A stretch of 64,000 nucleotides of DNA, taken from positions 1,116,001 to 1,180,000 of the forward strand of contig JAMYGW020000009.1 of the NCBI GenBank assembly GCA_025617375.2, written 5' to 3'. The notes under the pieces were generated by a model. The model was not told where the DNA came from. It was given only the letters and a program-made list of their open reading frames with translations, and did no database searches. The stretch is from Acarospora socialis. Taxonomy: Eukaryota; Ascomycota; Lecanoromycetes; Acarosporales; Acarosporaceae. Made by a program: the position numbers and the translations under genes. Shown piece after piece: positions 41,949 through 52,466 of the stretch; the first letter of the stretch is position 1; every line of letters begins with the position of its first letter.

Positions 41949-42745
41949 TGGACTCTCGAAGCGCCTTCTTCTATGGTACGAGGTCCCCAATGCGTCAACG
42001 GTTCAAGGAAATCGAACTGACGAACCTTCAGGGACTTTGGTACAAGTCCCCCACAGTCCCAAGACATTATTCGTATCTCAACTCACAGTCAATTCTGCAG
42101 ATGGCCCCGCCAGTTCTCCACCGCGTCATCCACGGCAATCCAACCCCCCAGCCGTGGCAAGCCTCCCTCCTCACCATCCGCCCCGCCATCCTGCCCAACC
42201 ACTGCCGGCACCGCGTGCGAAACTGCGACTACCCCGCCATCACATCCGAAGCCGGCAGCTCCGTGCGCGGGACGTTCGTGACCGGCTTGACGGAGGGTGA
42301 TATATGGCGGCTGGACATCTTCGAAGGAGACGAGTACGCGCGACGGAGAGTGCGGTTGCGGTTGTTGAGTGAAGATGAGAAAGAAGAGAGCGAGGAGGTG
42401 GAGGCCGAGACGTACGTGTGGATTGCGGGCAGGGAGAACTTGGAGGGTGGGGAGTGGGATTTTGAGGCATTTCGGAGGGAGAAGATGGGAGCTTGGGTGG
42501 GTGGTGGGCGTGAGGCTGACGGAGGGTTTGCTGGTGAGTGGAATTCGGCCTCACGATCATTGTCTCAATGACATGGAGCATGTTGTTTGGGCGAGTAGAG
42601 AGCTTGGACTGACGTGGCAACAGAGGTGGATGAGGCGGTAAGGGCACAGGAGCGGGATCCGACGGGCGGAAGAGGCGTGAATGGCAAGATCAGCAATCAG
42701 CTTGAAGGCGCAAGGGGTAGAGAGACCTTGGAGAGTGCCGTTTAG
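41949..42745 (+). CDS. AIG2-like (gamma-glutamylcyclotransferase-fold) protein
   Basis: Small cytosolic protein of the AIG2/GGCT fold; its substrate is not known. Four exons give 196 residues: 41,949-41,976; an 8-nt microexon 42,032-42,039; 42,101-42,533; 42,624-42,745. Introns are 55, 61 and 90 nt with canonical GTAC/GTGAGT...CAG ends and CTGAC or CTCAC-like branch sites. Only with the microexon does the family's substrate-loop motif read F-F-Y-G-T-L-M-A-P. The conserved acidic residue of the fold fits in F-E-G-D-E-Y. A longer open frame that starts at 41,867 reads through the first two introns and loses this motif. The C-terminal exon gives R-D-P-T-G-G-R-G, typical of fungal members. Confidence 0.88.
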
Positions 42746-43471
42746 ATTCTGGGCTTTCATCAACCACAATAGACACTGGCTCTAATGCGTAAGTAGACGG
42801 AGTCGGCTTTAGTTAGAGTGGGACCTCGAGTTTCCGGAATAAACCTAATACTTCCATTACGGTCTCTGCTCAATTCCGATACACGAAGCTAGATAAACCA
42901 CCTTAGACCGCCATTACAACGTGACTATACATTGTAATGAGTGCGGACTGGAGTGTTAAGAGGACTGCTACAACTGGGATGCTCTACCTAGCTCATGCAA
43001 CCGGCAACTCGTCGTATCCTTATCCTGCAGCGCCAAACGTCCAGACAGCTTGTCTGCAACCACAGAGCACAAAGTTGACCAGTGAAGCTGATGTAGAGCA
43101 GTAGAGCAGACGCCGGGCTATGCAAGTAATGAAGGAAAGGCTTACAAACTCCGGGTGCTATGCAAGCAAGAGAACGCCAGCAATGCAACTTCAAGAGCTG
43201 TTGCTCCTGTCACTAATCCTGCCTCATTGTTGACCTAGAAAGAATTCCCCCAGACGACGACAGGAACCTCTGACGCATAGCCAAGCATCACCAGCTGGAT
43301 AACCAATGTGAATGATACGCTTGCATTGGGGTTATTTTCGAATGTCGGGACAGGCGTAGGTAAGCAGCTTGACAATGAGGACAGGCTCACTTTTTAGACT
43401 TGGATAACAAGAGGCCAAGGACGAACAAATGTCATGCTATCCGAACATGCTGTGTGTGTCTTCCCCAACGA
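42746..43471. other. Convergent spacer between the AIG2-like gene and ULP2
   Basis: Short frames only. It should hold two 3' untranslated regions. I see no RNA gene or repeat. Confidence 0.5.
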
Positions 43472-46400
43472 CTAAACCCCCAACATGTCGTTGTCGCCGA
43501 CTGTAGAGTTCCTGGATAAAATCTCGACCTTTTGAAGAAACTTCCTCGGAGAAGGCGCAGTACGGTTCTCAGACGCGTCCTCCTTTTCGCCTTTTGGCCC
43601 TCCGAGAGGTATCTTCAAATCCCGCGATCCCAAGGCTTCCCTTTTTACGGGCTTCTCTCCCAAAAATACGGGAGCATCCTCCTGACTTGCAGCTGTAGGC
43701 ATGGCGGACTGCGCTTCCTTCTCGTTGGACTCCAAATGTTCTGGGGAAGACTTGACTTTTGGAGACTGCTGAACAGTTCTCATTCTAGACTGAGGTTCTT
43801 GATCGGTGGCAACAGCGGACTCGAGAGCACTTTCGCGGTTTGCCTTTGAGCTGCGCCTTGAAGTTTCATTAACTTTTGTAGGAGGTCCTGAAGGCGAAGA
43901 TTCCATTGTTTTTGAACTTGTGGTAGGCTTAGTGTGCCCTTTATGGATGTAATTTCCAGTCTTTTTCGCAATTTCCTTCCTTTCAGCCTCTTGTTCCATG
44001 TGAAGTTCTTGGATCTTAGTACGAATCTGATCGCGCATACGACTTGGATTCAGACTTGGCCAGTCCACGTCCGCATCGAGCTCCCTTTGAAGAATTTTGT
44101 GACAGAGACCTTGCGGGTCCTGTACAAGTCTGTCCAGATAACCGAGCAGATAGAGTCCGCAGTCACAGAAGTTGTTTTGTAGGGGAATTCCTTTGGCAGT
44201 CATGCCCTTTATTGCATCGTCGGGATATTCGAGAGCGCGTTTCGCCTTACCCTCCTGGGCAAGGTAATCCTTGAGGATACGAACTGTTGGCGAGTGTGAC
44301 AGCCCGAGTGAGTCAAGTGTAATAATAATGGGGCTTCCTGGTTCATACTTCTGAAGGCGAGTGGTCGATTTTCTCCGTCCTTTCTTGCCAGATGATTGGA
44401 CGTTGTCCTTTGAGAGCTGCACTGCGGACGGCAAAACTTCTGCGATCTCCTGGTCTAGTTGTATTGCTTGTTCTAGACTGTGCTCCTCTTTGGGCGACCT
44501 TTCGTTTGGTCGATGACTGAGTTCAGCGTTGAGCATGCTCTCTTCCGCCACGTCATGATTGTAAGGCTCATGCTTTCCTTCCAGGTTCATCTCTGCAAAA
44601 GAGTGACGCGTACCGTCCGCATCAATGTCAGATAATGCTGCTTTGTTTTCCATTTCGTCCGCAACCGAGCTGGAAGGCGCTCGAGATGACAGACTAGGAG
44701 TTTTATCGGACGATACATTGACTGCCGGTTGAAAATTGGTCTCATCTTCTGCTTCGAGTTTTCGATCTAATGCTGGCAAATTGCATATTATGGCCACATA
44801 CCAGTGTGCGCTCTCGTTGATTGGGACGACAACGTAGTCGAACGCAAAGATATCTACTGTCCGAGTCCACTTTTGTACAGCCTCGTAGTTAATGCCCTTT
44901 TTGCCTCTTGGTGTGTTCGTAAGGCTGGCAAAGAAGTAAGTATTGAAGAAGTATATCTTCTGTGCCAGTTCAGGATGCTTCTGCTCCAGTCTATATTCGA
45001 GGTAGCGAAGATAGAAGCCCATAAGATTGTCATTTAAGAATTCTCCTTCGTCCAAGCGCTGAAGATCCTTCCATTCAACCGTAGCCTTCCTTTTTCCTGC
45101 TTGAGGGAATACCAGTGGCTTGGTCCAGGGAGTTCCTAGGCCCTGTACCTTAGAGTACCGGTCTTCTCGCGGCGGCTCTAAGCTTGACTTTGTTTGTATT
45201 GGATCATTACTAGCTGACTGTTGCATTTGCGACCGGGTCTGGTGGTGGTTGCTACTTTGCCTCTGGTGGGTGCCGAGGCCGCTCTCCCGGTTCCGTCCCG
45301 CAGTGGCCGTAAGTTGCGACGGGTTTGAGGGCTGGAGTGATTCTCGATGATTTTCTGAGACACGAATTCTTCCAAGCTCATCCACAGCATCAACATTCGC
45401 GTCGCGCGGAGTTTGTTTGCCATAGACCGCGGGTCGAAGATCACCTATCCCTCGTCCGCCCTTCTTACGCCGCTCCTTGATCTGGAGTAGCTGAATGTCG
45501 TCCCCCATATCGTTTTGCGGTTTATTGTTTAGTAACAGTTGCGGGCCAACCTCTGATAATCTCCGTTCAAATATTCGGTCCATTTTATCACTGAACAAAA
45601 GCCAATACCTTGTTAGAAAGAGACGAATTATCAAGAGATCTGGATAAGCGTACCTCGTCTTCACCATGATACCAGGACTCAAATGCTGAAGCTTCGCCAC
45701 GAGATCGACAACATCTTTGTGACTACCGAGCTCAATATCGGTACGATGGTCGGAATTACTAGATTGCGACAGCAAGAGCTGCAGTTTACAGCTGCTGCTA
45801 TTGCCCATCACGACCCGTGCTACTCTCCCTGGGTTGATGCTAAGCTCGGGCATGTCTTCAGCCAAGTCCTGACCCTCGTACTTCGCCACAAATTGTTCCT
45901 TAGATTTGTCGTATACTAAGCCGCACCCGGATCGGCCGTTCAAGTTTGCACGACCGGTTCTGAATTTCGCGAGATCTACACCCCATTCTGGCGTTGTTTT
46001 GCGAGCTCCAGGCACCTCCTCATTGCTGTTGATTTTCCTAGGCCGGCGTCCTGAGCTCGTAAACTCAGTTCTGCGAATGTTACTTTCTGGCAAACCCTGC
46101 ATTTGGCGTGGCGGTGTGACGGGCCGAATGCAGATATCCTCTGATGGTTTACGACTGCCAAGCGACATATGCGCATGGGAAGGCTGGACCTCATGTGAGT
46201 GAGAGCCAATTGTTGTGCCGTTTTGCAGCTCATCGGGGCTATCTCCCATCAATGAGCCACGGCGGTTGCCCTTATCATCGACAAACCTGGAGCGTAAGTC
46301 AGGCTGCTCAGCTTGTTCATCGATGGGCCGAGCATTTGCGCCTCTCATGCTGGACGAGATCTTGAGTTTCTTGGCACTTCGAAAATGCCTAGACTTCGTT

Positions 46401-47708
46401 TCTGTTTCGTACTCGTGAAGAGCATTTCTATGCCTCTCACTTGGAGGGTTGGTGCGGCTTTTAGTCTCTCTAGCAGTTCCTCGGTATGGCTGCTTGTGAT
46501 TAGCCACAACTTGGTCGTCCGTAGAGAGATCTATCGTAACGCGTGGTACCGCGCCAGAAGTTGCTGTGACCGGCTGCGAGTTCCTTGAGCGACGTCTGCT
46601 TTTTGAGCGCGGTGTCATCATCTCCTCAGTTGCCCGGTATTCCTGATTACCCACTCGAGCAGTCCTACCACGAAGTGATTGAGAATTTGAGATGACCTCT
46701 GAACCTTGGCTTAGGACTGATGAGTTGTAGCTGGTCTTTGGCGGAAGGGGAGGAAATCTCCCTACTTTCCCTTCGTCAAACTTGGAGCTTTCGAGGTCAT
46801 CGCCCATCCTAGTTAGGTATCGGAAATCGCTTTGAATGCTTGGGTTTGCTGCAGTCCGAGACTTCTTTCTCGGTGGTCCCTGATCCCAATCTCCTAGTAG
46901 ATCAAACGCTTTGACACTGTTCACTACGTTGTCACCGGAGCTTGTCACTATGTCAAGACTGCTGGGATAGCTGCCGAGATGACCGCGTTTGAGACTGTTA
47001 ATACCATATGAAGCTGCGCCCTTAATTCCGTGACCGATCTTCTTCAAACTGCTTCCCATAGATCCTAGAGTGTTAATCGGTCGTGGGCCGCCTTGTAGAA
47101 TCTGGCTAATGTCAGCTGATGAGTTTGGGCATATAAGCAAACTGCGTCGTACTCCTGGTGTCATCCTTTCTTGCCAAGGTGGGTTATGTGGGCGAGTTAT
47201 TGGAACCGCATCAGGATCCTTGCTTTGGGATTCAAATCAGCTGACGACATTCTTCCCTAGCCAGGCACCGGAACGAACTCGTAATCTCCAAGCAGTCTGC
47301 GCTCATCATCACTCCTCTCTCGATGCCGTATTGCTGGTTGATCATAGGTATGAGTGTTAGAAGTACTAAGTACTGTAAGCCAGAGTAACCCCAGGACGGG
47401 TCGTAGTGTGTACGGACCCGCTCTCCAGACGAGATGTAACACGGCTCTCGTTCGCTCGCCGTAGCAGTGTTTGTGAAGTAAGAGGGCGGGAAGATCGTAA
47501 GTGAACCTAGAAATGGAAGCAATCAGTTGTGGAATTTACCGAACACCATTCACTACCGAACAAGGACGACCAGGTCTTTATCACATCTATCAAGGGATTA
47601 TACTCAAGCACTCACCTGGCCAGGATCCTCTAAGGTTTCGTCCAAAACCTCCAGCTTACTGTTGTTGAGTCCCGTTGCTGCGATTATGCCCGGGCTCTCA
47701 CCGGACAT
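43472..47708 (-). CDS. ULP2: SUMO-specific protease Ulp2 (C48 family)
   Basis: Nuclear cysteine protease that trims SUMO chains. The catalytic domain is complete: W-K-D-L-x-R-L near its start, the active His in S-A-H-W-Y-V-A-I, Asp in T-L-D-S-L-G, Gln in L-Q-N-N-F and Cys in F-C-D-C-G-L-Y. A long low-complexity insert sits between His and Asp, as in other Ulp2 proteins. The flanks are disordered and Ser-rich. A 63-nt stop-free intron (45,591-45,653, GTACGC...GTTCAG) lies before the catalytic domain and restores ...K-T-S-D-K-M-D-R-I-F. A further 5' exon (47,708-47,616, M-S-G-E-S-P-G-I-I) ends in a good GTGAGT donor and can join at 47,218 in frame, giving about 1,258 residues; that intron would be about 400 nt, so this exon is tentative. 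The first Met of the long frame is 47,164. Confidence 0.88.
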
Positions 47709-48470
47709 TCTTGTGGTGCCCGCATAGAAAGTCTATTGGCACATGGACACACAGAACTTTGACGTAGAGTCGGAAAGCTACCGGCGTGACTGATCAGGTC
47801 TGTTGAATGGGTGCAAGACGTACAGAAGACTTGGTGGCGAACCCATTCATTGCTCAAGCATTATAATATGGATGTGGTCTCGCGTTTGGGAGGGGCATTA
47901 CAACGGCCCCTTAAGCGGTTCACGACATGGGTCTTTCGGGTGACGTCCAAGGCGACCAGAAATTTCCAAGAGACCATTATTATGTACAAGTCACGTCCTT
48001 GCAACGGGGTACAAATGAATGTAATGATGGATAAGCAAACCTGGTCAGGTACTGATTCCTCCGTAATCGGGAGTGTCTGTCCGGACTGCGGATGAGCTTT
48101 GTTGTATAGAGAGCAGTCCATTTTCACTAGACCTGTCCCACTACCCTAAGCTTCATGGCGACAACAGTATATTTTTAGGAGTGATAGGGAACTACCTCAA
48201 CGGACTTACTAAAGCCTGAATGAGCTGATCCCTTCGATGAGGCAGTTGATGATGCAGAACAACTGACATTTGACGTTTAGTGTATGCTTCACTCGCTGAA
48301 AAAACGTATCCAACAACAAGATGTAATAATACAGTATGATTTAGGCATCCGCCATCAGCGCGTACAATACAATTACACAACAGAAGCCGCTCCACATAGC
48401 AGTGCAGAGCCTCTTCCAGACATTAGGGTGCGGAGCATGTAGCAAGGATGACTCCACACCGAGGCGCTGG
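47709..48470. other. Spacer between ULP2 and the eIF4E2-like gene
   Basis: Both neighbours are on the minus strand, so this holds the ULP2 promoter and the 3' untranslated region of the cap-binding protein gene. Two overlapping frames of about 90 codons on opposite strands (47,811-48,127) have no recognised domain. Confidence 0.5.
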
Positions 48471-49632
48471 CTATAATGCTGCGATCTTGCCGCGATCAGG
48501 CGTCGATTCGTCATTATGGTTGCCGCGTCGCTTGTCGGAGTGATGCTGATTGTTGCCATTACTCTTTTCGTGCCGGGCGAGATCGATGGCAGAGCGTTGC
48601 GCTATGCTGTCATCATGGCTTTTCCAGACAATGTTCGTGTCCGGTGGGAAAGCCAGCAACCGCTTTATCGTCTCACTTTCAGGAATATGAGCGTTTTGCT
48701 AAGGGGATGCATCTTATGGAACGTACCGAATCTTGATGTTTCTTCCACCGTCAATCCTTGTCCAGACACTCAATACATCCTCACCGCTCCTTACACTCAG
48801 CACAGCTCCGCAAACCTCTTCACCGGCCTCGGCGAATTGATCGCCAACAATCGCTAATAAAAGATCCTCCCAGAATCTGTCAGACACGCCTTTCTTCAAT
48901 CTGACAATCCACTTGCCACCCTTTTTGTTCTCCTCATCCTCCCACACAGGACGAACGCCCTTCTTGAAAACATGGTAGTCAGACACCGATGGTAAAGAAG
49001 ACGGCCGCTTCAGATGAGAGTATACAGTCCAAAATGCTTCCACGGTAGAGAATGATGCAAGGGGTATGGTAGACTTCTCGTAGTCCGAGTACTTGGATGT
49101 TGGAGGCCTGTACCACACAATCCATGTTGACTTCAGAGGACTCTCTGAAACTGTGCTTGGTGAACGGTTGGTAAGCGAGGACGTTGATCCCTTGGACGTA
49201 ACACTTCTGCTCCCAGCGTCCTTGACACCTTCCTTGCCCCGCCTTTCAGCAGCTGAAGCGGATGATGCTACCGCGGAACCAAAATCAACAGATGTGCCGG
49301 GCGTTTTCGGAGTCTTCGCCGAAGATCCAAAGGACGCAAAGGCTCCTGAGCCAAGACCAAATGCTGAAGAAGCGCCGGAGCTCGGGGAAGGGACATTGGT
49401 CGATAGCGGAGATATCCCGCTGAATGGATTCGATCTCCCGTGTGAGGAACTATCGCCGCCGAATCTCTTGGTAGTCGTAAATGCTCGAGGAGAGTCTATT
49501 CTATTGCTGCTATTGGTGTCGGGATTGTTGGTAGAAATGGAAGGCTTAGTGGTACTGGAAAGGAATTAATTAGCGCTAAACTATTTTCTCCATGGGAACT
49601 CACTTCGAACGACGTTGCCATATGGCATCCAT
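48471..49632 (-). CDS. eIF4E2/4EHP-like mRNA cap-binding protein
   Basis: A cytoplasmic m7G-cap-binding protein, probably a class II eIF4E that modulates translation rather than the main initiation factor. Three exons give about 353 residues: 49,632-49,604, 49,554-48,727, 48,675-48,471 (introns of 49 and 51 nt). It starts M-D-A-I-W-Q-R-R-S, as fungal eIF4E2 proteins do. A Ser/Gly-rich N-terminal region of about 150 residues precedes the fold. The core shows W-x-V-W-Y, F-W-T-V-Y-S-H-L-K-R-P, the cap-stacking W-E-D-E-E-N, G-G-K-W and D-V-L-S-V-W. The C-terminal exon (R-L-L-A-F-P-P-D-T-N-I-V-W-K-S-H-D-D-S) carries the last strand and a His/Asn-rich tail. Confidence 0.9.
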
Positions 49633-50696
49633 AAGGTATGTGGGAATTAAGGATAGAATTCGAACACTGATATGGTTGGACTGCTCAAAGCTTGGTATAA
49701 TAAAAGAGCGAACAAGCAGCGAGGGTTAACAAAAGGGACCACCGGCGGCCGAGACGATAGCTGTGTCGTCAGTAAAGCGTTGTGAGCGGCAGGACTATTC
49801 CGAGTCAATTGTTGTATCTGGTGGAGCAATTGTGTGAAGTGGTACTATGAGAGATGTGCAGAGCTGGTAGGAAAGAGAACCAGCTCCAGTTCGTCCCTGT
49901 GTAAGTGATCGCCGTCGGAGGTTAAGGGCGGCGTTGGATTGTCCCTTGGCGGTCGTTCCCCGCTAAGTTGGATCTGGTTGGCTGCCTTCACATACCTTAA
50001 AGGAACTTCCATTCTTCTCATCCTTTTCTCTTTGTCAAGACCACCGACTCAAATCATCGCCAGCTCGACACAAACAGCTCCACTCAGCTGGCGATTCCGA
50101 TGTGTGTGTCGAGAGTACGATCAACCCACTCTTAAAACCGTTGTCTCGAGGGCTCCTCGTGTGGCTACCCATGAAGTGGTGACGACCTGGATGTTGGGAC
50201 ATTTCTTCAAAGGAGGCAACTGTAAGGCCACGATTGGGTTAGTACTGCTATGACTTTCTTCAATCGTCGCTTTCTATGAAGATAATCTAAAGCTCTGGTA
50301 AACCGATTGGCTCAGCCGCGTGTACACTCTTGCTTCGGCAATGGCGCTGGTTGAGCATGATGTGCAAGGCAAAGACTGATACTCACTTGTTCAGGCGTCG
50401 AGCTGTGTTAGGTATTTGTCGCATCTGCTGACCGCTTGGTGTACAGGTTTTGATACTGAAGACTTCCACCTTGGGATTCAACTAAGTTCAGAGCCCGTTG
50501 GTTGGTAGTACTATTAGAATTTGTAAACTATCTCAATTTCGAAGGTGTTCGGTGCTGCTCTACTTCTTACAGTTATGTTGGTAGTTGATGTACATTCTTT
50601 AGCTAGCTAATCTCAGTGTCAAGAAGTTCTTTATCTGGTCGCTTGAAGGTCGTTTGTCATGCAGCAGCATCGCTTGCTTCGTAGGGCTGCAGTCTT
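49633..50696. other. Spacer without a recognised gene
   Basis: The first part should be the promoter of the eIF4E2-like gene. A plus-strand open frame of 104 codons at 49,939-50,253 has no recognised domain and odd composition, and I do not call it. Nothing else is visible. Confidence 0.45.
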
Positions 50697-51395
50697 CTAA
50701 CTCCCTCCTCTCCATCCAGCTTTGGCACTACTCGCCCTCTCCTGTTCCAGTCTGCTCCTACAGTCGCCACAGACCTCTCTCAGGCAGACTGGGATCGCAC
50801 ACTTCCAGAGGTGTTCCCTGATCCTTGCTCTGCAGATCATGCAACAGACCTTCAGATCCTCATGTTTGTACGTGCTGTGCTGACTTGGGGCGTCTAGCCC
50901 GTTAATCTGCACGCCTGACAGTAGTCGGGACAGGCGATAATGCTCGAAGACATGACCGGATATGAGACAGTGGTGCTTCGAAGCACCACTGGGCCGAGGT
51001 CCTCCGGGTTTGACAGATAGTGGCACCAGTGCTGGCTCTGCAGATGGTACTGTGTTGCTGGCTGTATCAAAGCCGTCGCTCAGGAACACTGGTCTGCGGC
51101 GTGATTGCTGAAGCTCATTTCCTGTGTCGTGCAAGTACTCCGGCACTATCCCTTTGCTTGCGGGCTGCGCATGTTCGAAATCAGGATTCATCTTGGTAAC
51201 ACCTGATGGCTCTGAAGATGGAGATGACTGCTCCAGTTCGATGGGTTCATAGTATTCAGGGAACAGATTAGAGAGCGGTGGGGACGACCTTGCCAGACGA
51301 AGTGCCCAGTCACGCGTTGGAACGCGGTATGAGGTACTTGAGTTTGTCTTTGCAGTATCAAATAGGTTTTCGTCCTGGACGTTCAAGTGTGACAT
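50697..51395 (-). CDS. Hypothetical protein with a C-terminal Cys-rich zinc-binding motif
   Basis: An open frame of 232 residues. The first about 160 are Ser/Pro-rich and probably disordered. The C-terminus has a cysteine cluster of the form C-C-x2-C, then C, then C-x4-C-x2-C within about 35 residues (C-C-M-I-C ... W-K-C-A-I-P-V-C-L-R-E-V-C-G-D-C). Spacing fits a small treble-clef-like or RING-like zinc site, but I do not recognise a family. No intron is needed, the Met at 51,395 is the first in frame, and the stop is clear. It may be a lineage-specific nuclear protein; that is a guess from composition. Confidence 0.6.
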   Translation of the reverse strand: MSHLNVQDENLFDTAKTNSSTSYRVPTRDWALRLARSSPPLSNLFPEYYEPIELEQSSPSSEPSGVTKMNPDFEHAQPASKGIVPEYLHDTGNELQQSRRRPVFLSDGFDTASNTVPSAEPALVPLSVKPGGPRPSGASKHHCLISGHVFEHYRLSRLLSGVQINGLDAPSQHSTYKHEDLKVCCMICRARIREHLWKCAIPVCLREVCGDCRSRLEQERASSAKAGWRGGS

Positions 51396-52466
51396 GGTTT
51401 TGTGGATGACTCGTGTGGATGATGGAGAGGGCGTTGAACGGTGTGAGGGGCATATTGTTTATAAAGCGTAAATATGGTCAATGACTGCCATATTCACTAT
51501 CGCTCTTCATAGTGACCTGTGACGCGTACAGAGCTCGTTTGAAGACCCACGACACAAGTGACAGTGCTTTTGCCCACAACAGTTAGAAAACAACTGAGTT
51601 GATTGTGACAGATTCTGCCCCTGACTTGTTTCAAGTAACTAACCCTCATCCAGTGAAAGCTGGAACGAGCTCTTATACTGTACGACTGAAGACCTTTCAT
51701 TATTCGACGCCCAGCTGAGGCATCGATCACGCTGTACGCGTTTGTAAACAGCCATGATCAACAAAACGTACTATACGCAAAAGCCACACCGCGAAGTCCC
51801 AACAGATTAGATGGATGTTGGCTGAGCTTCTGGTCACATCAACCTCCAGCGGAGTCTATTTCTCTACAGGAATACTCCCACCTTGCCGTCAAAACAGCTC
51901 CGTCATCTATTCGGCGCCCAATGATCCACGAGAATGCGGCCTTGCAATTGTTATCTTATGGCCAAAGGCAGAGATAGTCATGCGGCCTTCTGTTGATCTC
52001 TATAATCTCCACCAGGATCCACTTGACCACCTTCCTGCTATCCAGTGGGCTCGCTCAGTACCATACTATGTCTATCGTGTTGGGCTCATCCTGCAGACCT
52101 TTGAAAGGATGGATTGTGTAAGGAGAGATGGGAGCGATGAAGAGATCCTGGCAATATTAGGAGAACTGGATTGACCGAGAGGTAGAGAGCCATGGAAGGG
52201 AGAAGATATCAAAGAAGCGAAGAAGATCGGGAGAGGACACTCAAGGCGAGACTCGCAGTGAGCAGAAACATTATTGTTCGGCTCTCGTTATTGTGACGAA
52301 TGCTCTGTTTATGAGATGATGCACTGTGTGAATTCTGAGATGTGCGCTAAGCATGAAACTCAGGTACTCAACCCATGCCAACATAGACTCATCTGAAGTA
52401 TCGAAAACCTGCCTCTCAGTCCCCAAACCATATCACGCAAATCCATTGTTCCCATAGTCATCATGG
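51396..52466. other. Spacer with one possible small gene
   Basis: Apart from the 119-codon frame on the plus strand, only short overlapping frames are present. The left part should be the promoter of the Cys-rich protein gene. Confidence 0.45.
51815..52174 (+). CDS. Possible small hypothetical protein
   Basis: An open frame of 119 residues with globular-looking composition (V-I-L-W-P-K-A-E, V-P-Y-Y-V-Y-R-V-G-L-I-L) and an acidic end. It has no recognised domain, no clear promoter and no second exon that I can support. It sits alone between two minus-strand genes. It may be chance. Confidence 0.3.
   Translation: MLAELLVTSTSSGVYFSTGILPPCRQNSSVIYSAPNDPRECGLAIVILWPKAEIVMRPSVDLYNLHQDPLDHLPAIQWARSVPYYVYRVGLILQTFERMDCVRRDGSDEEILAILGELD

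Noticed and set aside
49939-50253. 104-codon plus-strand frame as a gene
   Set aside because: Odd composition, no domain, and no supportable second exon.
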